From Microbacterium sp. (lineage in GTDB: Bacteria > Actinomycetota > Actinomycetes > Actinomycetales > Microbacteriaceae): a stretch of 64,000 nucleotides of DNA. The stretch is from positions 1,116,001 through 1,180,000 of the forward strand of contig PNMM01000001.1 in NCBI GenBank assembly GCA_013823625.1, given 5' to 3'. The translations under genes and the position numbers were made by a program. Positions 16,137 to 23,902 of the stretch are shown in pieces. Below the pieces are notes generated by a model. That model was not told where the DNA came from. It searched no databases and saw nothing but the letters and a program-made list of their open reading frames with translations. Within the stretch, counting starts at the first letter, position 1; the number at the start of each line of letters is the position of its first letter.

Positions 16137-17039
16137 ATGACCGTGCCGCAGCACCTTCTGCTTGTTATTCCGTCACACTCGACCGCTTCGGCCGACTCGG
16201 CAGGGCACCTCGTCGAGGCTGAGGTTGAGCATCCGCAACTCTCGGTGCTCGACGTCGCGGCCACCCGCGGAGACGGCATCTTCGAGACCATCAGCATCGG
16301 CCGCGGCAACCCTCAAGCGTTCGACGCCCACCTTGCGCGCTTCGCACGGTCGGCGCGCATGCTCGACTTGCCCGCGATCGACGAGACGCTGTGGCGGGAT
16401 GCTGTGCTCGCGATCGCCGAACGCCTCGCCGACCACGACGAAGCCTGGGTGAAAATCGTGCTCACGCGCGGCATCGAGCTTGCGGGCGCCACGGGGCACC
16501 CTCTCCCCACCGGTTGGGCCTACGGCACCGTGTCGCCCGAGTTTCGCCGCGAGCGCACCGAGGGCGTTGACGTCGTGCTGCTCGACCGCGGGCTGCGCAG
16601 CGATGTGAGCTCGACGAGTCCGTGGTTGCTCGCGGGCGCGAAGACCCTCTCGTACGCCGTAAACCGCGCAGCCGTGCGCGAAGCCCAACGCCGCGGCGCC
16701 GACGACGTCATCTTTGTGTCGACCGACGGCATGCTGCTCGAGGGGCCCACCTCGACTCTCGTCATTCGCCGCGGTGACGAGTTGGCTACGCCGCCCGACG
16801 CGTTCGGCATCTTGCCCGGCACGACCCAGGTCGATCTTTTTGCGGCCGCTGACCAGTGGGGACTGCGCACCGTGGTCGCACCGCTGACCCCTGACGAGCT
16901 GCTCGCGGCTGATGCCGCGTGGCTCGTGTCGAGCGTGCGACACGCGGCGCCTGTGCGCTCGGTCGATGCGCGGCCCCTCCCCGTCGATGCGCCCCTCACC
17001 GCAGCCATGAATGGCTTCTTGCGAGCCCGCACGGCGTGA
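16137..17039 (+). CDS. pabC: Aminodeoxychorismate lyase / fold-type IV PLP enzyme
   Basis: 300 residues. This PLP class IV family includes 4-amino-4-deoxychorismate lyase (folate pathway), branched-chain and D-amino-acid aminotransferases. Visible: RGDGIFETISI near residue 45, the Schiff-base lysine in LAGAKTLSYAVNRAAV, the Glu-containing LLEGPTSTLVI, and GILPGTTQ for phosphate binding. ETISIGRGNPQAFDAHLARFARSARML fits PabC-like members better than BCAT. A TATACC -10 candidate lies 8 bp upstream. No other folate genes are next to it, so the exact substrate is inferred. Confidence 0.8.
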   Translation: MTVPQHLLLVIPSHSTASADSAGHLVEAEVEHPQLSVLDVAATRGDGIFETISIGRGNPQAFDAHLARFARSARMLDLPAIDETLWRDAVLAIAERLADHDEAWVKIVLTRGIELAGATGHPLPTGWAYGTVSPEFRRERTEGVDVVLLDRGLRSDVSSTSPWLLAGAKTLSYAVNRAAVREAQRRGADDVIFVSTDGMLLEGPTSTLVIRRGDELATPPDAFGILPGTTQVDLFAAADQWGLRTVVAPLTPDELLAADAAWLVSSVRHAAPVRSVDARPLPVDAPLTAAMNGFLRARTA

Positions 17040-17053
17040 CGACGCCTTCTGTG

Positions 17054-17059
17054 TAGGGT
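17054..17059 (+). promoter_or_regulatory. -10 element of the maltokinase gene (leaderless)
   Basis: TAGGGT lies 6 bp before the ATG at 17066 and no Shine-Dalgarno intervenes. Confidence 0.4.
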
Positions 17060-17065
17060 CATGGA

Positions 17066-18472
17066 ATGCACAGCACGATGGAGTGCCTCACCGAGTGGAT
17101 GACCCGCCAGCGGTGGTACGCCGGAAAAGGGCGGCTGCCGCAACTCGTTGAGGTGAGCCGTGTTGAGTGGAGCGCTGAAGATGCGGATGCGCGCATCCAC
17201 GTTCTGCTCATGCGCGACACGGCCAACAACCCGCCGTCGCTGTACCACGTGCCGATCGTCTTGCGCCGCACGATTCCGCGCGGTGCTGGGCCCTCCTTCA
17301 TCGGCCGCGACGAGAACGGCGACTATCTGTTCGACGGAGCGCACGACCCTGCCTACACGCGCGCCTTGCTCGAGCGGCTCAGCGTGCACCGCAGTGACCT
17401 CACCTCGCGCGTTCACGCGGGTGAACAGTCGAACACCTCGATCATTTTCGATGCGGGCACTGAGGCTCCGCTCGTCGCCAAGATCTTTCGGCTCGTGCAC
17501 GCCGGTGAGAACCCCGACGTCGTGCTGCAGACGGCGCTCACGAGCGCCGGAAACCGATCAGTGCCGCGGATGCTCGGCTCGCTGTCGGCCACCTGGGTCG
17601 ACCCGCACGGCTCTGACACCCACAGCCTTGAGCCGTCGACCGGCCATATCGCTTTCGCTCAAGAGTTCATGCCGGGAGTGCGCGACGGTTGGCCGCTCGC
17701 ACTCGAGGCAGCCGCGGCGGGGGAGCCGTTCGCCGCCGACGCCGAGGCTCTCGGTCGCGTGACGGCCGAGGTTCACACCGCTCTTGCCGCGTTCATGCCG
17801 ACGCGCGAGCCAACCCTGGGCGACATCGTGGGCTTCGTGGCGGGCTGGCACCAGCGCCTGGCCGTGGCGATCACCGATGTGCCGCAGTTGCGCGAGCTAC
17901 GGCCCGCGATTGAAGCGGTGTACGACGCGGCGCGTGAGGCTCCGTGGCCGGCGCTGCAGCGCATCCATGGCGACTATCACTTGGGTCAGGTGCTGCGTCG
18001 CCCGAATGGCCCGTGGTTACTCGTCGACTTCGAGGGCGAGCCCTTGCGACCTCTCACCGAGCGCGCTCGCGTTGACTCACCTCTGCGCGACGTAGCGGGC
18101 ATGCTGCGGTCATTCGACTATGCGGTCGGCTCGCTGCGCAACACCGCCACCCCCTCCTCTGCCACAGCGCCCGCGTCGACACCCGCCACGACGCCCGCCG
18201 CGACAGCTCCGTCCGTCGCAGGCGCAGGCGCAGGCTCACGCTCGATGTCCCCGCAGGATTGGGCGCGCGAGGCCCGCGCGGCCTTCCTCGACGGCTACAT
18301 CGCCGTGAGCGGAACCGACTTGCGCGCACACCGCACCCTGCTCGACGCCTTCGAGCTCGACAAGGCTGTCTACGAGGCGATGTACGAAGCGCGCAATCGG
18401 CCGACCTGGCTCCCGATCCCGCTCACGGCCGTCGCCTACCTCGTCTCGCCCGACCGCGCCGCCAAGCGCTAG
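17066..18472 (+). CDS. mak: Maltokinase (ATP: maltose 1-phosphotransferase)
   Basis: 468 residues, close to known actinobacterial Mak/Pep2 (about 450). Maltokinase makes maltose-1-phosphate for GlgE, linking trehalose to alpha-glucan synthesis. The N-terminus has the family mark RQRWYAGKGR; the kinase core resembles aminoglycoside phosphotransferases, with catalytic HGDYHLGQVL and the metal-binding LLVDFEGEP. An Ala/Pro/Thr-rich insertion (about residues 370-395) between the catalytic and final helices looks like a low-complexity expansion. No treS, glgE or glgB neighbours are present, unlike many genomes. Start by leaderless promoter spacing; ATG at 17078 is an alternative. Confidence 0.9.
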   Translation: MHSTMECLTEWMTRQRWYAGKGRLPQLVEVSRVEWSAEDADARIHVLLMRDTANNPPSLYHVPIVLRRTIPRGAGPSFIGRDENGDYLFDGAHDPAYTRALLERLSVHRSDLTSRVHAGEQSNTSIIFDAGTEAPLVAKIFRLVHAGENPDVVLQTALTSAGNRSVPRMLGSLSATWVDPHGSDTHSLEPSTGHIAFAQEFMPGVRDGWPLALEAAAAGEPFAADAEALGRVTAEVHTALAAFMPTREPTLGDIVGFVAGWHQRLAVAITDVPQLRELRPAIEAVYDAAREAPWPALQRIHGDYHLGQVLRRPNGPWLLVDFEGEPLRPLTERARVDSPLRDVAGMLRSFDYAVGSLRNTATPSSATAPASTPATTPAATAPSVAGAGAGSRSMSPQDWAREARAAFLDGYIAVSGTDLRAHRTLLDAFELDKAVYEAMYEARNRPTWLPIPLTAVAYLVSPDRAAKR

Positions 18473-18635
18473 CCCCCGCCGGCCGCGCCCCGCCTGCCCC
18501 GCCCGGCCGCCGCGCCTCCCCTCTCGCAGGTCGCGCGCCGAAGCCCGGCCCCCGCAACCCGCGCCCAGCCCGCCGCGCCTCTCAAGCCGACCGCGAAACC
18601 CCCCATGCCCGAGCCTGAGCGCCCAGCCCGACCCT

Positions 18636-18674
18636 GCAACCCGACCACACAACCCGACCGCACAACCCGTCCGG
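18636..18674. repeat. Three tandem copies of a 13-bp repeat
   Basis: Units at 18636-18648, 18649-18661 and 18662-18674 share the core CAACCCG(A/T)CC. Similar partial copies occur just upstream (CAGCCCGACC). Confidence 0.6.
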
Positions 18675-18705
18675 GGATTCCAGAGACAGGTTCGGATCAG
18701 CCGCC

Positions 18706-18761
18706 TCCCCAATCGCAGGAACGTTGAACAACCTTGCTCTGAAACTTCCTGCGATTGGGGA
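18706..18761. repeat. Perfect 16-bp inverted repeat with 24-nt loop
   Basis: Bases 18706-18721 and 18746-18761 are exact reverse complements (core CCCCAATCGCAGGA). The surroundings are less GC-rich than the neighbourhood. No U-tract follows. It could be a hairpin terminator for maltokinase about 240 bp upstream, a protein-binding site, or a mobile-element remnant. Confidence 0.6.
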
Positions 18762-18791
18762 TGCAATCAATGCGAATGGTCACGTCGTGCG

Positions 18792-18973
18792 GAAGTCGAC
18801 GGGCAGAAGTCGACGTGCAGAAGTCGACGTGCAGAGGTCAACGTCGGGAGGTAGGCGTGCCGGGGTCAACGTCGGGAGGTAAGCGTGCAGAGGGCAACGT
18901 CGGGAGGTAGGCGTGCCGGGGTCAAGATGCGGACGTAACCGTTGGGAGCTGGACGCGCCGAAGTCAAGGCGCA
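18792..18973. repeat. Tandem array of 14-bp units, partly organised as 28-bp units
   Basis: Three 14-bp units (18792-18805, 18806-18819, 18820-18833; GAAGTCGACGTGCA type) are followed by five 28-bp units starting at 18834, 18862, 18890, 18918 and 18946. Each 28-mer is two diverged 14-mers (GAGGTCAACGTCGG plus GAGGTAGGCGTGCC type). The last two units are decayed. This is direct from the sequence; no function is known. Confidence 0.75.
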
Positions 18974-19152
18974 CGGGTAGACCTTGCGGAGGAATCGCAG
19001 CCTGCTCACGCGCTCGCGGAGGTGCCTTTAACCACATGTCGTCGCGAGGGCGGAGGCAGCGCATGCCTCCTCACCACCACGAGAACGACGCTTGACTGCA
19101 CTGAAAGCTGCGCACGAAAACGAGAGTCGACTCAGGGCCTCACACTGGCGTC

Positions 19153-19668
19153 GTGATGCGCTCAACTCTCACGTACTCCGGTCCGCCTCGCGGCACCGGT
19201 CATCTGTCGAAGCCGGTGCGCGCCTTGCTCGCGCGCACCGGCGGAATCGTCTCGACTCGAGAATTACAGGCAGTCGGCGTTGACCCGACCATGCTCGAGC
19301 TCTACCGGCACTACGGCTCGCTGCAGGCCGTGCGGCAAGGGTGGCACTCCCACCCTGACGTTTCCCCACTCAATCGCTTGGCCTGGAGATTCGGCGGACC
19401 ACTCGCGTGCGTGAGTGCGCTCGAGTTTCACTCCGGCGAGGGCGCCGCATCCGGGGCGACTGATGCAACGCTCGCCCGCCTGCACATTTGCGTGGTCGGA
19501 AACACCCGATCTGTGCCGAATCCACGCCTCGTGGCCGAACGATGGAGCGTTCCGGTCGCACTCGAACCCGTCGTCCACTGGAGCACTCGAGACGCGCGAA
19601 GCGGCAATCGCCTCGCAGTGAGCCGAGCCGTAGCTCTGCGACAAGCCGACCGCTGTAGCGCGCTCTAG
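19153..19668 (+). pseudogene. Truncated AbiEi/DUF559-type protein
   Basis: 171 residues remain. The N-terminal part (ARTGGIVSTRELQAVGVDPTM, then VRQGWHSHPD and PLACVSALEFH) resembles the AbiEi-like winged-helix domain that in Actinobacteria is usually followed by a DUF559 (Vsr-like) endonuclease domain in proteins of about 300 residues. Here the reading frame ends shortly after the connecting region (VVHWSTRDARSG...AVSRAV), overlapping the convergent helicase stop by 4 bp, so the nuclease part is missing. It is likely a degenerate remnant, though a stand-alone short form cannot be excluded. The GTG at 19153 is six bases after CACACT. Confidence 0.55.
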
Positions 19669-21809
19669 GCGGCGGCGCGCTGCTCGAGTGCGTCCGTGAG
19701 CATCGCGATGAGCGCCTGCACCTGCACCGTGCCCTCGGCGACGACCTGCTCGTCGCTGCCGTCGAGCGCGCGCGCCGCGAGGCCCGCCTTCGAGTCGATG
19801 AGGTCAGCAATGCGCGCGTCGATGGTCTGTGCAGCCAAGATGCGCCACGCCGTCACGGGCAACTCCTGACCGATGCGGTGCACCCGGTCGATCGCCTGAG
19901 TCTGCTCAGCCGACGTCCACGAGAGCTCGGCGAGCACGACGTTCGACGACGCCTGCAGGTTGATGCCCACGCCGGCCGCCGAGAGCGAACACACGATGAC
20001 ACTCACCTCGGGATCATTGGTGAAGCCATCGATCGCCTCTTGACGCGCCTTCGGGCTCTGATCTCCACGGATGCTCACCGAACGCAACCCGACCGACGCG
20101 AAGTGCGCTTCTGCAGCATCCATCACATCGATGTGCTTGGCGAAGAAGACCACCTTGCCGACGTTGCGCGCGAGCTGCGCCGTGTAATCGGCCGCCAGCA
20201 CCGCCTTAGCGGTACCGATCTTGCGCACCATCGTGAACACGTTGTCGCCGCCGGTCGCCTGCTTCGACTCTTCGAGTTCGGCCGTCGCAACGAGACGAAT
20301 AAGGTCGCGATCGATACCAACCGGCGGCACCTCGCGCGCCGCAACCACGCGACGGTACCGGTCGACGAGTCGGCTGATGAGCGCCTCTTCAGAGGCACGG
20401 ATCGAGCGGGCAACGTCGTCGTCGAGCTCAACGGGAATGTCAGCGATGCGGCGAGCCGGAATGTCGGCCGCAACATCCACCTTCTTGCGACGCACGATGC
20501 CCATGTCGATGACGCACTGGCGCGCCGACGCGAAGAAGCCCGGGTCGGCCGGCGTGAGCCCCGCATCGTCAAGCGACGCCATGAGGCGGCCCAGCGGCTT
20601 CTTGTCGTCGATCCACCCCAGGAACTTCCAGATCATGCGGAAGTCTTCGATCTGGTTGATGAGCGGGGTTCCGGTGAGCGCCATCATGAGCGCCTTCGGG
20701 TGCAGCACACGGATGTTCTGCGCGAGAGACTGCACGTGGCGAGACCGCTGCGAGGTGGCGTTCTTGATGAAGTGAGCCTCGTCGACCACCATGCCCTTGA
20801 AGCCGAATCGGCCGAGCCACCCAACGTGGCGGTCGAGAATCTCGTAGTTGACGATGACAACATCGGCGAAGGCGTCGAGGTTCTCGCCATCGCCGTGCAC
20901 GACCGTCGAAGCCCGCTGCGGAATCCAGCGCTCGACCTCGCGCGCCCAGTTCGTCTTCACAACGTTGGGCACGACGACGAGCAAAGGGAAGGCTTGCGCG
21001 ACGTTCGCCGCCATGAGGGCTTGAGCCGTCTTGCCGAGGCCCGGCTCGTCGGCGAGCAAGAACGTGCGGTGGCCGCGACGCACCGACTCGATGAGTCGAG
21101 CCTGGTGACGCATGAGCTCCATGCCGCCGGGCGTGACGAGCGAACCTGTTTCGGGCAGCGCCATCGAGGCGGCTTGACCGCCAGAACCGTACTCAAACGA
21201 ACGGAAGAGGGGCTCAATGAGCTCCCAGTTCGACAAGCGACCCGAGTTCGACGGCGTCGATGGGCTGAGCGCCGACAGGTCAGGAGCCAAGAAGGGGTTA
21301 GCGAGCTGGGCTTGCTTGACCGATTTGGGCACGACCTGCTTGGCGACCTCGGGGGCGACAGAGGGGGCTTCGGTGACAATGAGCAGGTCATCCGGCTCGA
21401 GCTCAGCACCCGATGCGAGCAGCATGTCGCGGCGCAGCGCCTTGGCGGCGTCGCTGACCTTTGCGTCGGGCGCGAGCAAGGCGATGAGTGAGGTGTCGCG
21501 CGCGGCCGTCTTGGCCATGATGCCGGCGAGACCATCGAGTCGCTTGAGCACTTCGGCGCGCTCGCTCTCAGGCACCTCGCGGTCATCCTTGACGCGGGCG
21601 CGCTCGTCGCGCACGAGCAGGGCGGCGACCTGAAACTTGGTGCGGTTCGAGGGGCTGACCTTAGCGCCGCGCTCGGCAGCGCTCTCAACCTCGCGCACGG
21701 CGCGGGCAAGAATGGGGATGATTCCCTGCTCGTCGAGCGGGCGACGGCGCCGCGTCGTCGCCTGACGCGACGACGGGTTCTTCTTCTGACGCTGGCCGGT
21801 CTGGGCCAA
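19665..21809 (-). CDS. SNF2-family DEAD/DEAH helicase
   Basis: About 714 residues from a TTG at 21809 preceded by GAGGAGGGG; the longer in-frame ATG at 21899 lacks such a site. After a basic N-terminus, the SNF2 ATPase has Walker A in LADEPGLGKTAQALMAAN, the DEAH-type box in VVDEAHFIKN, motif III MALTGTPLINQ, and the C-terminal helicase motifs SVIVCSLSAAGVGINLQ and QAIDRVHRIGQ. The first ~200 residues are helical and charged and have no recognised domain. These proteins translocate on double-stranded DNA; its cellular role is unknown. It stands alone, next to a repeat-rich gap and an AbiEi remnant. Confidence 0.88.
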   Translation of the reverse strand: MAQTGQRQKKNPSSRQATTRRRRPLDEQGIIPILARAVREVESAAERGAKVSPSNRTKFQVAALLVRDERARVKDDREVPESERAEVLKRLDGLAGIMAKTAARDTSLIALLAPDAKVSDAAKALRRDMLLASGAELEPDDLLIVTEAPSVAPEVAKQVVPKSVKQAQLANPFLAPDLSALSPSTPSNSGRLSNWELIEPLFRSFEYGSGGQAASMALPETGSLVTPGGMELMRHQARLIESVRRGHRTFLLADEPGLGKTAQALMAANVAQAFPLLVVVPNVVKTNWAREVERWIPQRASTVVHGDGENLDAFADVVIVNYEILDRHVGWLGRFGFKGMVVDEAHFIKNATSQRSRHVQSLAQNIRVLHPKALMMALTGTPLINQIEDFRMIWKFLGWIDDKKPLGRLMASLDDAGLTPADPGFFASARQCVIDMGIVRRKKVDVAADIPARRIADIPVELDDDVARSIRASEEALISRLVDRYRRVVAAREVPPVGIDRDLIRLVATAELEESKQATGGDNVFTMVRKIGTAKAVLAADYTAQLARNVGKVVFFAKHIDVMDAAEAHFASVGLRSVSIRGDQSPKARQEAIDGFTNDPEVSVIVCSLSAAGVGINLQASSNVVLAELSWTSAEQTQAIDRVHRIGQELPVTAWRILAAQTIDARIADLIDSKAGLAARALDGSDEQVVAEGTVQVQALIAMLTDALEQRAAA

Positions 21810-21957
21810 TGCCCCTCCTCGAAAGAGCGGAGCACGAATGCCCCGAACGACTCGCGAGCAAGCGAAGAACCGCCCACCCGCAGAAACGATGTGCCACACC
21901 TACGTCGCCCAGACCCGGTCGGAGAACGGCCGGTGAGCGGAGGTGCTGGGGGAAAGT

Positions 21958-23847
21958 CTACACTCCCCCGCCGCCTCCGCCGCCGCCTCCGCCGCCGGAC
22001 GACCCACCGCCCGACGAGCCGCCCGACGAGCTCGACCCCGAGTAACTCGACGAGAGCGTCGAGCTCACCGAACCCACGCCCGCGGCAAAGCCGCCGATCG
22101 AGAAAGGACGGGTGCTCGAGAACCACGAGGGGCTGTCACCCTCGGCGTAGAACTCGCCGAGCTGCTTGGCCCAGTCGCGTTCGTGGCCCGTGAGCACGGC
22201 CCACGGCAAGAGTCGCTCAATGAGCTTGAGGCGCTCATCGCGACTCGTCGCGTCAACTGGCTCGCGCTCAGCACCCTGGGGCGACTGCAGCACGCGCATG
22301 CGTTCAGCCTCGGCCAGTTCGATGTAGACCTCGAGACCCTTGAGGTGGTCAACGCGCTCCGCGCCCTCAGCGGTGAGCGGAGTGCGCCACAGGCACAAGC
22401 CGATGATGATGGTCGCCCCGATGGGCACGCCCATGAGCATCCAGGCCAGGTCGCCGCCGCGCCCCTCGTCTGACATCACGATGCCGGCGGCAAACGAACC
22501 AACGGTCGCGAGCATGGCCACGAACGGCAACAACGCAGAGTGTCGGGCCGGGATGCGCGCCCGCCAGCCGCGCGCCACGATCGCCGAGCTGATGCGAGCC
22601 AACTGGCTCTGGATGCTCTGGCTCAAGCTCGTATTGCGCGCCGAGAGCTGGTGCTCCGTACCGACAAACATCCCCGGAAAGAAGTAACCCAAGAGGTACT
22701 CTTCTTCACCCTCGAGCCCATCGGACTTCTCGAGCCGCAGTGTCCACGTCTTGCGCCACGAGAAGAACGTTGCCGGGGTCTCGATAATCGTGATGAAACC
22801 GCGCACGGCGAAGTCGACGAGTTGGCTTGCCACCGCCTTGGTCGAGCGCTTCGTGAGCACGGCCGCGTCGAGCAGCGTGAGACCTTTGGGGGGCAGGTAC
22901 TCCGCGATGATGACGGGCCTGCCGGCGGCGTCGCGGTACCGAGTGGCACGCAACACGAGGGCATAGACCGCCGCCGCGAGCGCGAGCACGACGCTCAGCA
23001 ACTGCAGCCAGCCCCACACCGACGCGGTGTACGACGTGTCGAACAGCGTGAACGTGCCCGGGGCGAAACCGATGGCGATCGTCACGGTTTGGTAGGGCCC
23101 GAGCGCCAATTCGTCAACCCGCAGGGTGTCGTCGGTGAGGGTGATCGCGCAGCGCTCGGTGGATCCGGCGTATCCGCGGTAGCAGGCCTGCTCGCCCGTG
23201 AGCACGCTGCGCAGTCCGTCTTCCAGCACAATCTCGCCCGAGACCCGACCAAACGGCTGCGCCCAGTCGGTGCCCGTGAGGTTCCAGTAGAACTCGTCGG
23301 CGTTCGAGTTGGCGAAGTAGTCGACCACGTCACGCTGCGAATAGGTGATGACGTAGGTCTGCTCGCCGCGCACAAACTGCCCTTCGGGAACCGCCGCAAT
23401 GATGTCGACGATGCCCGAGCCGTATTCGACGTCGTAGTTGCGCGGCTGACCATCACCGTCGGTCACCGAAATGACCGTGAGGCTTGTGGTGTGGCCCTGG
23501 TAGCTGGCGGGCAACGATCGTCGGATGCCGCGGTTTTGGTCGAAGTCAGGAAAACGCGCGACGAGCGTCTCGGTGGTCAGCAGCGTGGCGTGACCATCGG
23601 TATCGCGCCCCAGCCGATAGACGACGTCGAACGAGTCGAACGTGAAGTCGTTGACTCCCGTGCGCACGGGACCACTCGTGACGGCCGCGAGCGACGACGA
23701 AGCGCGACCCTGCTGCTGCGTCGAATCGGGCGCGGGGCCGCTCGCCAGCGGCTCCGGCGTGCGCGCGGCGATAACGAGAACAGCAGCCGTGATCACGGCG
23801 GCAATGACGAGCACCGTGGCCACAATCGGAATGACGAAACGACGCAT
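21958..23847 (-). CDS. DUF2207 membrane protein with polyglycine C-terminus
   Basis: 629 residues. One N-terminal membrane segment (about 5-28) is followed by an extracytoplasmic beta-rich DUF2207 domain (VNDFTFDSFDVVYRLGRDTDGH, VRGEQTYVITYSQRDVVDYF), more membrane segments (about 275-295 and two around 440-490), and a cytoplasmic part with LPPKGLTLLDAAVLTKRSTKAV. The C-terminus is a Ser/Gly tract ending in an uninterrupted glycine run, a feature common in this family. The function is unknown; related YciQ-like proteins are uncharacterised. A TAGCGT -10 is exactly 6 bp before the ATG, so leaderless expression is likely. Confidence 0.85.
   Translation of the reverse strand: MRRFVIPIVATVLVIAAVITAAVLVIAARTPEPLASGPAPDSTQQQGRASSSLAAVTSGPVRTGVNDFTFDSFDVVYRLGRDTDGHATLLTTETLVARFPDFDQNRGIRRSLPASYQGHTTSLTVISVTDGDGQPRNYDVEYGSGIVDIIAAVPEGQFVRGEQTYVITYSQRDVVDYFANSNADEFYWNLTGTDWAQPFGRVSGEIVLEDGLRSVLTGEQACYRGYAGSTERCAITLTDDTLRVDELALGPYQTVTIAIGFAPGTFTLFDTSYTASVWGWLQLLSVVLALAAAVYALVLRATRYRDAAGRPVIIAEYLPPKGLTLLDAAVLTKRSTKAVASQLVDFAVRGFITIIETPATFFSWRKTWTLRLEKSDGLEGEEEYLLGYFFPGMFVGTEHQLSARNTSLSQSIQSQLARISSAIVARGWRARIPARHSALLPFVAMLATVGSFAAGIVMSDEGRGGDLAWMLMGVPIGATIIIGLCLWRTPLTAEGAERVDHLKGLEVYIELAEAERMRVLQSPQGAEREPVDATSRDERLKLIERLLPWAVLTGHERDWAKQLGEFYAEGDSPSWFSSTRPFSIGGFAAGVGSVSSTLSSSYSGSSSSGGSSGGGSSGGGGGGGGGGGV
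21961..22020. repeat. CCG/CCT trinucleotide tract encoding polyglycine
   Basis: Simple-sequence DNA at the 3' end of the DUF2207 gene encodes Gly/Ser repeats and an 11-residue Gly run. It is prone to slippage; in-frame length variation between strains would be expected. Confidence 0.7.
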
Positions 23848-23853
23848 AGGGGA

Positions 23854-23859
23854 ACGCTA
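23854..23859 (-). promoter_or_regulatory. -10 element of the DUF2207 gene (leaderless)
   Basis: Minus-strand TAGCGT lies exactly 6 bp upstream of the ATG at 23847. Confidence 0.5.
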
Positions 23860-23890
23860 TCGGCTAGGCCGTCCCGAGACGAGAGGGTCG

Positions 23891-23896
23891 TAGGCT
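23891..23896 (+). promoter_or_regulatory. -10 element of the M20 peptidase gene (leaderless)
   Basis: TAGGCT lies exactly 6 bp before the GTG at 23903. Confidence 0.5.
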
Positions 23897-23902
23897 GACC
23901 TC

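Larger units (their letters stand above)
18473..19152. other. 680-bp non-coding, repeat-rich intergenic region
   Basis: No open frame here looks like a real gene: frames encode skewed Arg/Pro/Ala strings with no recognisable domain. The first ~200 bases are strongly C-rich on the plus strand. It then holds, in order, a 13-bp repeat in three copies, a 16-bp inverted repeat and a 14/28-bp tandem array. The next gene is truncated. The whole stretch looks like a decayed or rearranged spot. Confidence 0.6.

Noticed and set aside
18259-18618. Arg/Pro-rich 119-codon plus-strand frame over the maltokinase 3' end
   Set aside because: It overlaps the conserved kinase C-terminus in another frame and runs into C-rich repeats.
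18792-18973. CRISPR array
   Set aside because: Units are directly adjacent 14/28-mers without unique spacers, and no cas genes are nearby.
19878-21491. 537-codon plus-strand open frame opposite the SNF2 gene
   Set aside because: His/Arg/Asp-rich translation without domains, antisense to clear SNF2 motifs.
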